Source: Sphingobacteriales bacterium
GTDB taxonomy: Bacteria; Bacteroidota; Bacteroidia; Chitinophagales; UBA2359
Reading direction: 5' to 3'
DNA: 64,000 nt
Assembly (NCBI GenBank): GCA_016700115.1
Contig: CP064999.1
Coordinates: forward strand, 4,402,001 to 4,466,000
Shown here: one piece after another, positions 19,861-29,102 of the stretch
Layout of the letters: every line of letters starts with the position of its first letter
How positions within the stretch are numbered: position 1 is the first letter of the stretch
Program-made: the position numbers and the translations under genes
The notes under the pieces: model-generated
Told to the model about the DNA's origin: nothing
The model's database searches: none
Seen by the model: only the letters and a program-made list of their open reading frames with translations

Positions 19861-20388
19861 ATGCGTATTATCGGAGGAAAATTTAGTGGACATCGGTTTT
19901 ATCCACCTCAAAAAATACCTGCACGCCCCACCACGGATATTGCTAAAGAAGGGCTGTTCAATATATTGCAAAACCATTTTGATTTTGATACTATCAGCGC
20001 TTTAGATCTTTTTGGTGGAACTGGCAGTATTAGTTATGAATTAGCTTCGCGTGGATGTACTAATATTATTACGATTGAAATTGATCGGCAAAGTGTGGCC
20101 TTTATTCAAAAAACAACTCAGCAGTTTGGCTTTAGTATAGAAGTGGTCAAATCGGATGTTTTTAAATATATAGAATCCTGCCGTCAACAATTCGATTTGA
20201 TTTTTGCAGGTCCGCCTTATCCTTTAAAATCTATTCCTGAAATTCCTGACCTAATTTTTAAATACCAACTGCTGAAATCTGAAGGATGGTTTGTTTTAGA
20301 ACATAATCCACAGCATCATTTTGAAGAACATCCTCAATTTATCAGAAGTAGAAATTATGGCACTACAATTTTCAGTATTTTTGGTTGA
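19861..20388 (+). CDS. rsmD: 16S rRNA (guanine(966)-N(2))-methyltransferase RsmD family, altered motif IV
   Basis: A 175-residue Rossmann methyltransferase. The N-terminal MRIIGGKFSG, the ARPTTD segment and the AdoMet motif LDLFGGTGSISYE match RsmD, which methylates G966 of 16S rRNA. The catalytic motif IV, normally DPPY or NPPY, reads G117-P-P-Y (codon GGT at 20209-20211). An Asp GAT would need only one base change. The acidic or amide residue normally holds the target amino group, so activity may be reduced or lost, unless this is an assembly error. The gene lies between DUF3822 and coaD, a common context for rsmD-coaD. Confidence 0.9.
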   Translation: MRIIGGKFSGHRFYPPQKIPARPTTDIAKEGLFNILQNHFDFDTISALDLFGGTGSISYELASRGCTNIITIEIDRQSVAFIQKTTQQFGFSIEVVKSDVFKYIESCRQQFDLIFAGPPYPLKSIPEIPDLIFKYQLLKSEGWFVLEHNPQHHFEEHPQFIRSRNYGTTIFSIFG

Positions 20389-20410
20389 CCTATTGATTTA
20401 ACTTTATATT

Positions 20411-20890
20411 ATGCAAAAAATAGCAGTTTTTCCAGGCTCTTTCGACCCAATCACTATTGGACACATAGATATTATTAACAGAGCCTTACCATTGTTTGAC
20501 CATATCGTGATTGCAATCGGCATCAACACACAAAAAAAATACTTATTTACGCTCGAAGACCGGCTTGAAATAATACGAAACTCGTTTGAACATGAGGCAA
20601 AAATCAGTGTAGTAACTTATGATGGCTTGACGGTTAAATTTTGCGAAAGTATAAGTGCTCAATATTTATTAAGAGGCGTAAGATCTAACGGTGATTTTGA
20701 ATTTGAAAGAAATATTGCACAACTCAATCAAGCGTTATCTCCAAAAATTGAAACCGTTCTATTTGTATCAAAACCTGAATTATCACATATTAGCTCTACC
20801 ATTGTCAGGGAAATAATAGTTAATCACGGAGATGTGAAATCCTTTGTTCCACAGGCAGTTTTGAACAAAACTAATACTACAAAAAACTGA
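20411..20890 (+). CDS. coaD: Phosphopantetheine adenylyltransferase
   Basis: A 159-residue nucleotidyltransferase that transfers AMP from ATP to 4'-phosphopantetheine, the fourth step of coenzyme A synthesis, in the cytoplasm. The N-terminal signature PGSFDPITIGH includes the nucleotide-binding TIGH (15-18). The second signature ISSTIVREI lies near residue 130. Length matches the bacterial CoaD family (about 160). It starts 22 bases after rsmD on the same strand, so co-transcription is likely. Confidence 0.96.
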   Translation: MQKIAVFPGSFDPITIGHIDIINRALPLFDHIVIAIGINTQKKYLFTLEDRLEIIRNSFEHEAKISVVTYDGLTVKFCESISAQYLLRGVRSNGDFEFERNIAQLNQALSPKIETVLFVSKPELSHISSTIVREIIVNHGDVKSFVPQAVLNKTNTTKN

Positions 20891-20926
20891 GCAAACTATT
20901 TTCCATCTAATATTACCGAAATTCTG

Positions 20927-22063
20927 ATGATTTATTTAGATAATGCGGCAACTACAGCCTTAGCCTCTGAAGTATTGGAAGCCATGCTTCCTTATATGAC
21001 AGAACATTATGGCAACCCTTCTTCTATTCATGCATTGGGCAGAAAGAGTCGCGCTGCGATTGAAAAATCGAGAAAGACCTTAGCCCAATATTTGAACTGT
21101 TCTATTGGTGAAATCTATTTCACATCAGGCGGAACTGAAGCAACCAATACTGCATTTTGGGGAGCTGTTCACAATTTAAATGTCCGGCATATCATCAGTT
21201 CACCCATTGAGCATCATTGTGTTTTGCACACCTTAGATGCCCTTAAAAAACACAATTCTGTTCAGGTTCATTATTTACCTCTTTTATCTAATGGTCAGCC
21301 CGACCTAAACGCTTTAGAACAGCGACTAACTCAGTTAACGGGTCAAGGAAAGGTGCTGGTTTCTCTTATGCATGCCAACAATGAAATAGGCAATCTTTTG
21401 CCTCTTTCAATAGTTGCTAATATTTGCAAACATCACAATGCTCTCTTTCATACAGATACAGTTCAAACCTTCGGATATTTTCATATAGATTTACTTGACC
21501 TGCCGATTGATTTTATTACCGGTTCAGCGCATAAATTTCATGGCCCTAAAGGAGTCGGATTTCTATATATTAATGCACGGAATAAAATTGATCCTTTTAT
21601 TCAGGGAGGCTCACAGGAAAGAAATATGCGGGCAGGTACTGAAAACTTATATGGTATAGTTGGATTGGGGGCTGCAACAGAACTGGCCTATCAAAATCTC
21701 AACTCAGATCGGGAGCATATCACAAAACTCAAATCTTTTATGAAACAACAACTGTTGGAACATCTGCCAATGGTTACTGTAAATGGTGACGACGACTCAA
21801 AAACACACTATAAAATATTAAATGTCTGTTTTCCTCCGGATTTAAAAGCCGATCTGTTGCTTTTAAATTTAGATATAGCAGGAATTTGTGCTTCCGGTGG
21901 AAGTGCTTGCAGTTCGGGTGTAGATGTCGGGTCACATGTTTTACAGACTTTAAATGTACATCCCGATAGTGTTAATATCAGATTTTCCTTTTCAAAATTC
22001 AACACAGAAGGCGAGTTGAAAACTACGATTTCAACTTTAAAACAAATTTTGAAAATCGAATGA
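20927..22063 (+). CDS. Cysteine desulfurase (class V aminotransferase, NifS/IscS family)
   Basis: A 378-residue PLP enzyme that takes sulfur from cysteine for Fe-S clusters or tRNA thiolation. N-terminal MIYLDNAATT and GNPSSIHALG are family signatures. The PLP lysine is K203 in GSAHKFHGPKG. The sulfur-carrying cysteine is C328 in SGGSACSSG, with the short loop typical of the NifS/IscS group. It is last in the rightward run after coaD, 36 bases away. No IscU or SufU gene is adjacent, so which pathway it serves cannot be said. Confidence 0.93.
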   Translation: MIYLDNAATTALASEVLEAMLPYMTEHYGNPSSIHALGRKSRAAIEKSRKTLAQYLNCSIGEIYFTSGGTEATNTAFWGAVHNLNVRHIISSPIEHHCVLHTLDALKKHNSVQVHYLPLLSNGQPDLNALEQRLTQLTGQGKVLVSLMHANNEIGNLLPLSIVANICKHHNALFHTDTVQTFGYFHIDLLDLPIDFITGSAHKFHGPKGVGFLYINARNKIDPFIQGGSQERNMRAGTENLYGIVGLGAATELAYQNLNSDREHITKLKSFMKQQLLEHLPMVTVNGDDDSKTHYKILNVCFPPDLKADLLLLNLDIAGICASGGSACSSGVDVGSHVLQTLNVHPDSVNIRFSFSKFNTEGELKTTISTLKQILKIE

Positions 22064-22101
22064 TAAAAGAGTATTGATAAAAAATTATTTTCTCCAAATA
22101 A

Positions 22102-22485
22102 TTAATTTCTACCACCCACACAAGTTATTAGTGAGTCCACTTGAGTTGCCCAAAGTTTTTGTTGTTCTTTGGCTTCATCAGCTTCGACAAATTCAGTGAT
22201 AATCAAAATGGTATCATCCGTTACTTCTGACTTTTCTATTCTAAACTCCAAAAATTCATCGTCATCATTGGATTCCATCTTTATTCTGATATAATGACTT
22301 TCTATATCTTCCAAAACTTCTCCTTTCTCAGAGTAATCATCCCAGGTAAATACAAAACCTTTTTCATCTTCGGTTACCTTATCAGCAAACCATTGTGTTA
22401 AACCTGAAGGGGTTGATAAAAAATAATAGAGTATTGTAGGAGAAGATTTTATTACAAAATCGTATGTACATTTTATTTTAGCCAT
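22102..22485 (-). CDS. START-like/SRPBCC domain protein
   Basis: A 127-residue protein filled by one START-like (AHSA1-type) domain. The segment SSPTILYYFLSTPSGLTQWFADKV is the classic first helix and strand of the fold, and a long C-terminal helix (EQQKLWATQVDSLIT) closes the cavity. Such proteins bind hydrophobic ligands or act as cochaperones. The acidic composition suggests a soluble cytoplasmic protein. It is convergent with the cysteine desulfurase gene, 38 bases apart, and divergent from rpoD. Confidence 0.85.
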   Translation of the reverse strand: MAKIKCTYDFVIKSSPTILYYFLSTPSGLTQWFADKVTEDEKGFVFTWDDYSEKGEVLEDIESHYIRIKMESNDDDEFLEFRIEKSEVTDDTILIITEFVEADEAKEQQKLWATQVDSLITCVGGRN

Positions 22486-22953
22486 TTTCCATTGATTTCA
22501 TGTTTCAAAAACTAATGATAAGAAACTTTAAGGGGGCAATTTAGCAAATCAATTTAATTCTTACCAAGTTTTACAATACAGTTGTAAGTAATTTTTTTTA
22601 AAAAAAATCTTTGGGTAATAACGAACCAAATAATCGCTGAAACGATTAGTTAAGTTTATCTTTTTAAACCCTATGCTTTTTAAGAACTACTTATCTTTTT
22701 AACGTGCACATTTGGTTCTTAGACATACTAAACCTCTTACAATACAAACTGGTTTTAATAATAGGTTAAAAACCGACTATTTTCAGATATTTTGTTGATT
22801 TATACATAATTAATCTTTAGAAATAGAACCATTATTGTAATAAGGCGTTTCTTGTCAAAGAAAAAACCGAAAAACGATTAACTTTGTATTACGTTTACCA
22901 CTAAACGGGCAATTTCAAAAATTGCAAACCATTTTTAAACTTATTAACTTAAT
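22486..22953. other. Intergenic region upstream of rpoD
   Basis: A 468-base AT-rich gap between divergent genes. It contains a good -7 box for rpoD (22879-22886) and otherwise no gene or clear structure. The long leader upstream of a sigma factor gene could host further regulation, but I see no recognisable riboswitch or hairpin. Confidence 0.5.
22879..22886 (+). promoter_or_regulatory. Bacteroidota-type -7 box upstream of rpoD
   Basis: TAACTTTG matches the TAnnTTTG consensus exactly and lies 67 bases upstream of the rpoD ATG. The -33 element is weak: the nearest candidate is a TTG at 22852-22854, spaced 24 bases away rather than about 20. Confidence 0.45.
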
Positions 22954-23823
22954 ATGCGGCAGCTAAAAATTACCAAATCAATAACCAATCGTGAAAGTCA
23001 GTCACTTGAAAAATATTTACAGGAAATCGGTAAAGTAGATTTGCTGACGCCTGAAGAAGAAGTTGATTTAGCGAGAAGAATTAAGCAAAATGATCAGGAA
23101 GCGCTTGAGAAATTAACCAAGTCCAACCTGAGATTTGTAGTTTCTGTAGCAAAACAATATCAAAACCAAGGGCTTTCTCTGAGCGATTTGATTAACGAAG
23201 GTAATCTCGGATTGATAAAAGCAGCTCAAAGATTTGACGAAACCAGGGGATTCAAATTTATTTCTTATGCGGTTTGGTGGATCAGACAATCTATTTTGCA
23301 GGCTTTGGCTGAACAATCGCGAATTGTCCGTCTGCCCTTAAATAAAGTCGGTTCGTTAAATAAAATTAATAAAGCTTTTTCTCAGTTAGAACAGGAATTT
23401 GAACGCGAACCTTCTCCCGAAGAATTAGCCAATTTACTCGAAATTGATTCAGATGAAGTTGAAACAACTTTGGGTGTTGCCGCACGACACGTTTCAGTTG
23501 ATGCCCCTTTTGTTGATGGAGAAGACAATTCTTTACTTGATGTTTTAGAAAATATGGGAACTCCAAATACCGATAGTCATTTGGCATATTTGGATTCATT
23601 GCGGCGCGAAATTGAACGATCTTTGGACACGTTGACAGCCCGCCAGAAAGATGTAATTAAGTTGTATTTTGGTATTGGTTCTGAACATAGCATGTCTTTG
23701 GAAGATATCGGCGAACGTTTTGGTTTAACCCGCGAAAGAGTTCGCCAAATAAAAGACAAAGCCATCAACAAACTGAGAACAACCTCCCGAAGCAAATTGC
23801 TTAAAACATATCTCGGCTCTTAA
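22954..23823 (+). CDS. rpoD: Primary RNA polymerase sigma factor (RpoD/SigA family)
   Basis: A 289-residue sigma-70 factor. Region 1.2 includes SLEKYLQEIGKVDLLTPEEE. Region 2 includes DLINEGNLGLIKAAQRFDE and the -10-reading YAVWWIRQSI. Region 3 follows, and the region 4 helix-turn-helix is SLEDIGERFGLTRERVRQI. It lacks region 1.1 and the non-conserved region, which is typical of the short Bacteroidota housekeeping sigma that recognises TAnnTTTG. The gene stands alone, with a -7 box upstream and a strong terminator 17 bases after the stop. Confidence 0.96.
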   Translation: MRQLKITKSITNRESQSLEKYLQEIGKVDLLTPEEEVDLARRIKQNDQEALEKLTKSNLRFVVSVAKQYQNQGLSLSDLINEGNLGLIKAAQRFDETRGFKFISYAVWWIRQSILQALAEQSRIVRLPLNKVGSLNKINKAFSQLEQEFEREPSPEELANLLEIDSDEVETTLGVAARHVSVDAPFVDGEDNSLLDVLENMGTPNTDSHLAYLDSLRREIERSLDTLTARQKDVIKLYFGIGSEHSMSLEDIGERFGLTRERVRQIKDKAINKLRTTSRSKLLKTYLGS

Positions 23824-23840
23824 TATTTAACAGTTTATCA

Positions 23841-23877
23841 AAACGCCTCCTGAACAAAAACAGGAGGCGTTTTTTTT
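23841..23877 (+). terminator. Rho-independent terminator of rpoD
   Basis: A perfect 12-bp inverted repeat (AAACGCCTCCTG at 23841-23852 with its complement at 23861-23872) encloses an 8-base A-rich loop. A T run follows to 23877. It begins 17 bases after the rpoD stop. Confidence 0.93.
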
Positions 23878-24002
23878 GACCAAACAACCAAATTGGTAAC
23901 GAATCGCTAATCTCCATAAGGATTCTACGATTTTATTTTTTTTAGTAAAATTGTTACATTTGTCTTACATCATTTTCAACTTAGAACAAAATCATTTTTT
24001 GT

Positions 24003-24010
24003 TAGTTTTG
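24003..24010 (+). promoter_or_regulatory. Candidate -7 box upstream of the M1 peptidase gene
   Basis: TAGTTTTG matches TAnnTTTG and lies 48 bases before the start codon. No TTTG is found at the expected -33 distance; the nearest is at 23959-23962, too far. Confidence 0.35.
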
Positions 24011-24058
24011 TAATTATTATCATCATTCTAACAGTCCTGATAAAACCATTCACATTCT

Positions 24059-26386
24059 ATGAAATTACTTTACCCATTTGGTATTTATTTCCTGTTGTGT
24101 TTCTATTTTTCCCTATCTTCAGCTTATGCACAGCAAACCCCTTTGGATCATACCAATACTTCGGAGCAAACTTTTAAACAACTTGACCACGAATTGCCTA
24201 CGCCCAATACGTACAGAACCGCATCCGGATCGCCCGGGCATCAATATTGGCAACAAAGGGCTGATTATGAAATTCAAATAGAACTTGACGATAATCGTCG
24301 CAGGATTGATGGCTCACAAACTGTAACTTATTACAATTCTTCTCCTGATATTCTGACCTATATATGGTTGCAATTGGATCAAAACCAACAAGCAAAAACA
24401 TCGGATACTTATGCTACAGAATCCAATGCTATCAAAGACGACCTGAGTTTTAACGATTTTCAAAAGCTACACCTAAATTTTGATGGCGGATTTAAAATTG
24501 AATCACTCAACTCAACTTCCGGGGGAAAACTAAATTATACCATCAACAAAACCATGATGCGAATTGATTTGCCTGAGCCGCTGAAACCCGGTGGTGTGTT
24601 TTCATTCAAAATGAAATGGTGGTATAATATCAACGATAGAATGAAAATGGGGGGGCGATCCGGCTATGAATATTTTTCAAAAGATGACAACTGCCTTTAT
24701 ACAATTGCTCAATTCTATCCAAGATTAGCTGCATATTTAGACTATCAGGGATGGCAACACAAACAGTTTTTAGGTGCGGGTGAGTTTACCTTAAGTTTTG
24801 GCAATTACAAAGTTAGTATTACAGCTCCGGCTGATATGGTTGTTGCAGCAACCGGGGTTTTACAAAATCCTAACGAAACACTGAATGCCGAACAAAAACA
24901 AAGGCTCGAAAAATCAAAAACAGCCAAAGAGCCTGTATTTATTATAACTGCAGAAGAAGCACTGAAGCAAGAAAAAAGCAGGGTTAAAGACAAAAAAACC
25001 TGGATTTTTAAAGCTGAAGATGTTCGGGATTTTGCTTTTGCGGCAAGCCGTAAATTTATTTGGGATGCAATGGGTGTTCCTATGAGCGGGAAAACCGTGA
25101 TGGCTATGTCTTATTATCCCAAAGAAGGCAACCCCTTATGGGAACAATATTCGACCAAAGTAGTCGCCCATACTCTTAAAACCTATTCAAAATACACTTT
25201 TGACTATCCCTACCCTGTTGCAATTTCGGTTCATGCCGATAAAATTGGGATGGAATATCCTATGATATGCTTTAACTTCGGACGACCCGAATCCGATGGC
25301 ACATATAGTGCAAGAACAAAGTATGGAATGATTGGAGTGATCATTCACGAAGTAGGACACAATTATTTTCCTATGATAGTTAACAGCGACGAGCGGCAAT
25401 GGACCTGGATGGATGAAGGGTTGAATAGTTTTTTACAATACCTCACTGAACAGGAATGGGAAAAGGGATTTCCTTCAAGACGAGGACCGGCACCAAATAT
25501 TGTCAATTATATGAAAGGTGACAAAAACGGACAGATGTCAATTATGACAAATTCCGAATCTATTTTGCAATTTGGTAATAATGCCTATGGCAAACCCGCG
25601 ACTGCTTTAAATATTTTAAGAGAATCGATAATGGGGCGCGAATTGTTTGATTTTGCTTTTAAGGAATATGCCAATCGTTGGAAATTTAAACACCCCACAC
25701 CGGCAGATTTTTTCAGAACTATGGAAGATGCTTCGGCTGTTGATCTCGATTGGTTTTGGAGAGGATGGTTTTATTCAACAGATCATGTTGACATTAGTTT
25801 GGATGAAATAAAATGGTTTAAGATTAACACGCGAAACCCCGATATTGAAAAAGCGGTGATAAAAGATGAAAAAACAAATGCCCCCAAATATATCACTGAC
25901 CTTCGTAATGAAGATGAGCAATTACCACGTCAGTTGGACAGCGATCCATCTTTAGCCGATTTTTACAACCGTTATGATTCGTTGGTGGTTACAGAAATTG
26001 ACCGCAGTATTTATCAGAATTATTTGAATACTCTAAATGAAGAGGAAAAACAACTTCTTCAACAAAACTTCAACTATTACGAGTTGTCATTCAGTAATAT
26101 TGGTGGTTTGGTCATGCCGCTCATTATTGAATTTGCTTATACTGACGGTTCAAAAGAAATAAAAAGAATTCCTGCTGAAATTTGGCGAAAAAACGATAAA
26201 ACGGTCAGCAAGGTTTTTATAACTCAAAAAGAGTTAATCGGAGCAACCTTAGACCCGTTTTTGGAAACAGCAGATTGCGATTTGAGCAATAACTCTTATC
26301 CTCCTAAACAACAAATTTCAAGGTTTCAATTGTATAAAAACAGGGAACGGGAAGGGAAAAACATCATGAAGGAGCAAAAAAAATAA
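24059..26386 (+). CDS. M1 family metallopeptidase (aminopeptidase N-like), exported
   Basis: A 775-residue protein with a signal peptide ending near residue 25 (AYAQ). The zinc site is HEVGH (430-434) with the third ligand Glu453 in WMDEGLNSF, exactly the M1 spacing. An IGMEYP segment (397-401) stands where the GAMEN exopeptidase motif is found, as in many Bacteroidota M1-like proteins. Family members remove N-terminal residues from peptides; the altered motif makes substrate prediction unsafe. It probably acts in the periplasm or at the surface. There is no T9SS sorting domain at the C terminus. A G7 tract lies at 24649-24655. The gene is flanked by the rpoD terminator and a 174-base gap. 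Confidence 0.92.
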   Translation: MKLLYPFGIYFLLCFYFSLSSAYAQQTPLDHTNTSEQTFKQLDHELPTPNTYRTASGSPGHQYWQQRADYEIQIELDDNRRRIDGSQTVTYYNSSPDILTYIWLQLDQNQQAKTSDTYATESNAIKDDLSFNDFQKLHLNFDGGFKIESLNSTSGGKLNYTINKTMMRIDLPEPLKPGGVFSFKMKWWYNINDRMKMGGRSGYEYFSKDDNCLYTIAQFYPRLAAYLDYQGWQHKQFLGAGEFTLSFGNYKVSITAPADMVVAATGVLQNPNETLNAEQKQRLEKSKTAKEPVFIITAEEALKQEKSRVKDKKTWIFKAEDVRDFAFAASRKFIWDAMGVPMSGKTVMAMSYYPKEGNPLWEQYSTKVVAHTLKTYSKYTFDYPYPVAISVHADKIGMEYPMICFNFGRPESDGTYSARTKYGMIGVIIHEVGHNYFPMIVNSDERQWTWMDEGLNSFLQYLTEQEWEKGFPSRRGPAPNIVNYMKGDKNGQMSIMTNSESILQFGNNAYGKPATALNILRESIMGRELFDFAFKEYANRWKFKHPTPADFFRTMEDASAVDLDWFWRGWFYSTDHVDISLDEIKWFKINTRNPDIEKAVIKDEKTNAPKYITDLRNEDEQLPRQLDSDPSLADFYNRYDSLVVTEIDRSIYQNYLNTLNEEEKQLLQQNFNYYELSFSNIGGLVMPLIIEFAYTDGSKEIKRIPAEIWRKNDKTVSKVFITQKELIGATLDPFLETADCDLSNNSYPPKQQISRFQLYKNREREGKNIMKEQKK

Positions 26387-26560
26387 TCCCAGGTTTTAAT
26401 AACGAAGACTTTGTACTCCACTTGTATTAAAAAAAGCGATTTAAAGGATACAAATTATACAGGATGGCTTGAAAGAATTGGAATATATATTTGGCAAATC
26501 CGATAACTCCCCCTAATTTTACCCGCTAACACAATCTTTATAGTTTATAATTTTTTGCCC

Positions 26561-28327
26561 ATGAACGCTCCGCTTTTAGAAGTTATTAACTTGGAAACAC
26601 ATTTTAAAACCGAAGATGGCATAGTAAAAGCTGTTGACAAGGTCAGTTTCGATTTAAAGCGAGGGGAAACAATTGGAATAGTTGGGGAATCAGGTTCGGG
26701 AAAATCTGTTACCGCTTTGTCGGTGATGGGTTTGATACCCAATCCCCCCGGTAAAATAGTTGGTGGGCAGATTTTATTCAGGAACAAACAAAATGTACAG
26801 GTAGATTTAGCAAGTCTTCCGGAAAACGAAATCAGAAAATATCGAGGTAATGAAATAGCCATGATTTTTCAAGAGCCTATGACTTCGCTGAACCCGGTAT
26901 TTACTTGTGGAAGTCAGGTTTCTGAATCCATAATGCTTCACAAAAAACTTAATTTCCAGGAAGCAAAAACCAGCACACTCGAATTGTTTAACAAAGTGCA
27001 ATTGCCTTCACCTGAGCGTATTTTTCAGGCATATCCACATCAATTGTCGGGCGGACAAAAACAAAGGGTCATGATTGCCATGGCTATGAGTTGCGATCCA
27101 AGCATTTTAATAGCTGATGAACCTACCACTGCATTAGATGTAACCGTTCAGAAAACAATTTTGGAGTTGATGGAGCAACTCAAAAAAGAAATCGACTCTT
27201 CTGTGATGTTTATTACCCACGACCTTGGGGTTATTGCCGAAATTGCAGACCGGGTTGTTGTGATGTATAAAGGGAAAATTGTTGAACAAGGAAATGTTGT
27301 CGAAATCTTCACCAACCCTCAACATCCTTATACCAAAGGGTTGCTTGCCTGCCGACCGCCATTGGGAAAAAGATTGCGCAAGTTGCCCATCGTTGATGAT
27401 TTCATGTCTGTTGACGAAAGTGGGAACTTACAGGAAAAATCTACGTCGGTAGAAGAAATGATTCAACGAGTTGAAATATCTTCCGAAGAAACGGCTAAAC
27501 GCTGGGAATCCCTTCAACAACAAACACCTTTGCTTCAGGTGAGCAATCTGAAAACATATTTTCCGGCTAAAAAAAATATATTCGGAAAAACACTGGAATG
27601 GGTCAAAGCAGTAGATGATGTTACGTTTGACGTTTTTCCAGGCGAAACTTTAGGCCTTGTTGGAGAATCAGGTTGTGGTAAAACTACTTTGGGCAGAACT
27701 ATTTTAAGACTTGCTCCGGCTTATGAAGGCAGCATTCTGTACAAAGGAAAAGCTATTTTAGAAATGCCGGAACCTGAATTGAAAGAACTCCGCAAAGAAA
27801 TGCAAATTATTTTTCAGGACCCATACTCATCTCTTAATCCAAGATTGACAATTGGAAATGCAATCATGGAACCCATGATGGTTCATGGAATTTTCAACAA
27901 TAACAAAGAGCGAAAAGACCGTGTTATTGAATTACTGGAAACCTGTAACATGAATGCATCTCATTTTTCCCGCTACCCGCATGAATTTTCCGGTGGTCAA
28001 AGGCAACGTATCTGTATAGCAAGAGCTTTAGCACTTAATCCTAAGTTTATCATCTGCGACGAATCAGTGTCTGCGCTCGATGTTTCTATTCAGGCACAAG
28101 TATTAAACTTGTTGATAGATCTTAGAACCAAATTTGGTTTTACCTATATATTTATTTCTCATGACTTGAGTGTTGTTAAGTTTATGAGTGATAGAATGAT
28201 CGTCATGAACCGCGGAAAAATTGAAGAAATGGGGCTTTCAGACGACATATACAACAACCCCCAGCATGCTTATACACAAAAACTCATCGCTGCAATACCT
28301 AAAGGTGTGATTCATAAACACGCATAA
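26561..28327 (+). CDS. ABC transporter ATP-binding protein, fused DppD-DppF type
   Basis: A 588-residue protein with two complete ABC ATPase domains. Domain 1 has Walker A GESGSGKS (42-49), signature LSGGQKQR and Walker B ILIADEPTT. Domain 2 has Walker A GESGCGKT (368-375), signature FSGGQRQR and Walker B FIICDESVSALD. Both halves belong to the peptide/nickel (Dpp/Opp) family, and the fusion resembles GsiA- or YejF-type proteins. It powers uptake (or, less often, export) of peptides or similar solutes. No permease or binding-protein gene is adjacent, so the partners lie elsewhere. The frame can be extended to a TTG at 26555; I chose the ATG at 26561 (MNAPLLEV). Confidence 0.92.
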   Translation: MNAPLLEVINLETHFKTEDGIVKAVDKVSFDLKRGETIGIVGESGSGKSVTALSVMGLIPNPPGKIVGGQILFRNKQNVQVDLASLPENEIRKYRGNEIAMIFQEPMTSLNPVFTCGSQVSESIMLHKKLNFQEAKTSTLELFNKVQLPSPERIFQAYPHQLSGGQKQRVMIAMAMSCDPSILIADEPTTALDVTVQKTILELMEQLKKEIDSSVMFITHDLGVIAEIADRVVVMYKGKIVEQGNVVEIFTNPQHPYTKGLLACRPPLGKRLRKLPIVDDFMSVDESGNLQEKSTSVEEMIQRVEISSEETAKRWESLQQQTPLLQVSNLKTYFPAKKNIFGKTLEWVKAVDDVTFDVFPGETLGLVGESGCGKTTLGRTILRLAPAYEGSILYKGKAILEMPEPELKELRKEMQIIFQDPYSSLNPRLTIGNAIMEPMMVHGIFNNNKERKDRVIELLETCNMNASHFSRYPHEFSGGQRQRICIARALALNPKFIICDESVSALDVSIQAQVLNLLIDLRTKFGFTYIFISHDLSVVKFMSDRMIVMNRGKIEEMGLSDDIYNNPQHAYTQKLIAAIPKGVIHKHA

Positions 28328-28406
28328 CATTAAACATACGGTAATGGTTACCCTTACTTAAGAGAGATGGTTAAATAATTATGATTAAAAACACAAGCCA
28401 TCCATT

Positions 28407-29102
28407 ATGCGAATTCTGTTAATGTCCGCCACAAAAGCAGAAATAGAACCCTTTTTAAGACATTTTCAATCCGTAAGAACTTCTGTTCTTACACAGGAAA
28501 CTTATCATCTGAAAATTGATCAATTCCTTATAACGGCGGTTATCTCCGGTCCGGGAATGATGAATATGGCTTTTCACACAGCTATGGCTTTGTTTCAGCA
28601 ACCATTTCAGATTGCTATACAGGCAGGTATTGCCGGCAGTTTTTCAAAAGATATTACCCTCGGTGAAGTTGTTCAGGTAACAAGTGAGCAAATTGCCGAT
28701 CTTGGAGCTGAAGACAACGACAAATTTATACCCATTTCGCAAATGCCTTTTTTTCATCCAAACGAATATCCATACCAAAACGGCATTTTATACAACCAAA
28801 CTCAACCCGAACTAAACCTTCCTGAAACCGGATTGCTTAAAAAAGTTAAGGGAATAACCGTTAATACAGTTTCAGGAAATAGTAAGACAATTGAATTAAG
28901 ACAAAACCTATTTCATCCAGACGTTGAAACAATGGAAGGAGCGTCTTTTTTTTATGCCTGTTTAAAAAATCATAGTATTCCTTTTAGTCAGATCCGATCT
29001 ATATCCAATTATATTGAACCCCGCAATACTGATAATTGGAAAATCCCTTTGGCAATTGAATCGCTAAACGGTTTTTTGATTCATTTGTTTGGACCCAAGT
29101 AG
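28407..29102 (+). CDS. mqnB: Futalosine hydrolase
   Basis: A 231-residue protein of the nucleoside phosphorylase superfamily. The N-terminal MRILLMSATKAEIEPFL, the glycine-rich IQAGIAGSF, and DVETMEGASFFYAC with the catalytic-type Glu are the pattern of futalosine hydrolases. The enzyme releases hypoxanthine from futalosine to give dehypoxanthine futalosine in the alternative menaquinone pathway. This suggests the organism makes menaquinone by the futalosine route. No other mqn gene is in the window. It starts 79 bases after the ABC ATPase gene and ends next to the 42-bp hairpin array. Confidence 0.87.
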   Translation: MRILLMSATKAEIEPFLRHFQSVRTSVLTQETYHLKIDQFLITAVISGPGMMNMAFHTAMALFQQPFQIAIQAGIAGSFSKDITLGEVVQVTSEQIADLGAEDNDKFIPISQMPFFHPNEYPYQNGILYNQTQPELNLPETGLLKKVKGITVNTVSGNSKTIELRQNLFHPDVETMEGASFFYACLKNHSIPFSQIRSISNYIEPRNTDNWKIPLAIESLNGFLIHLFGPK

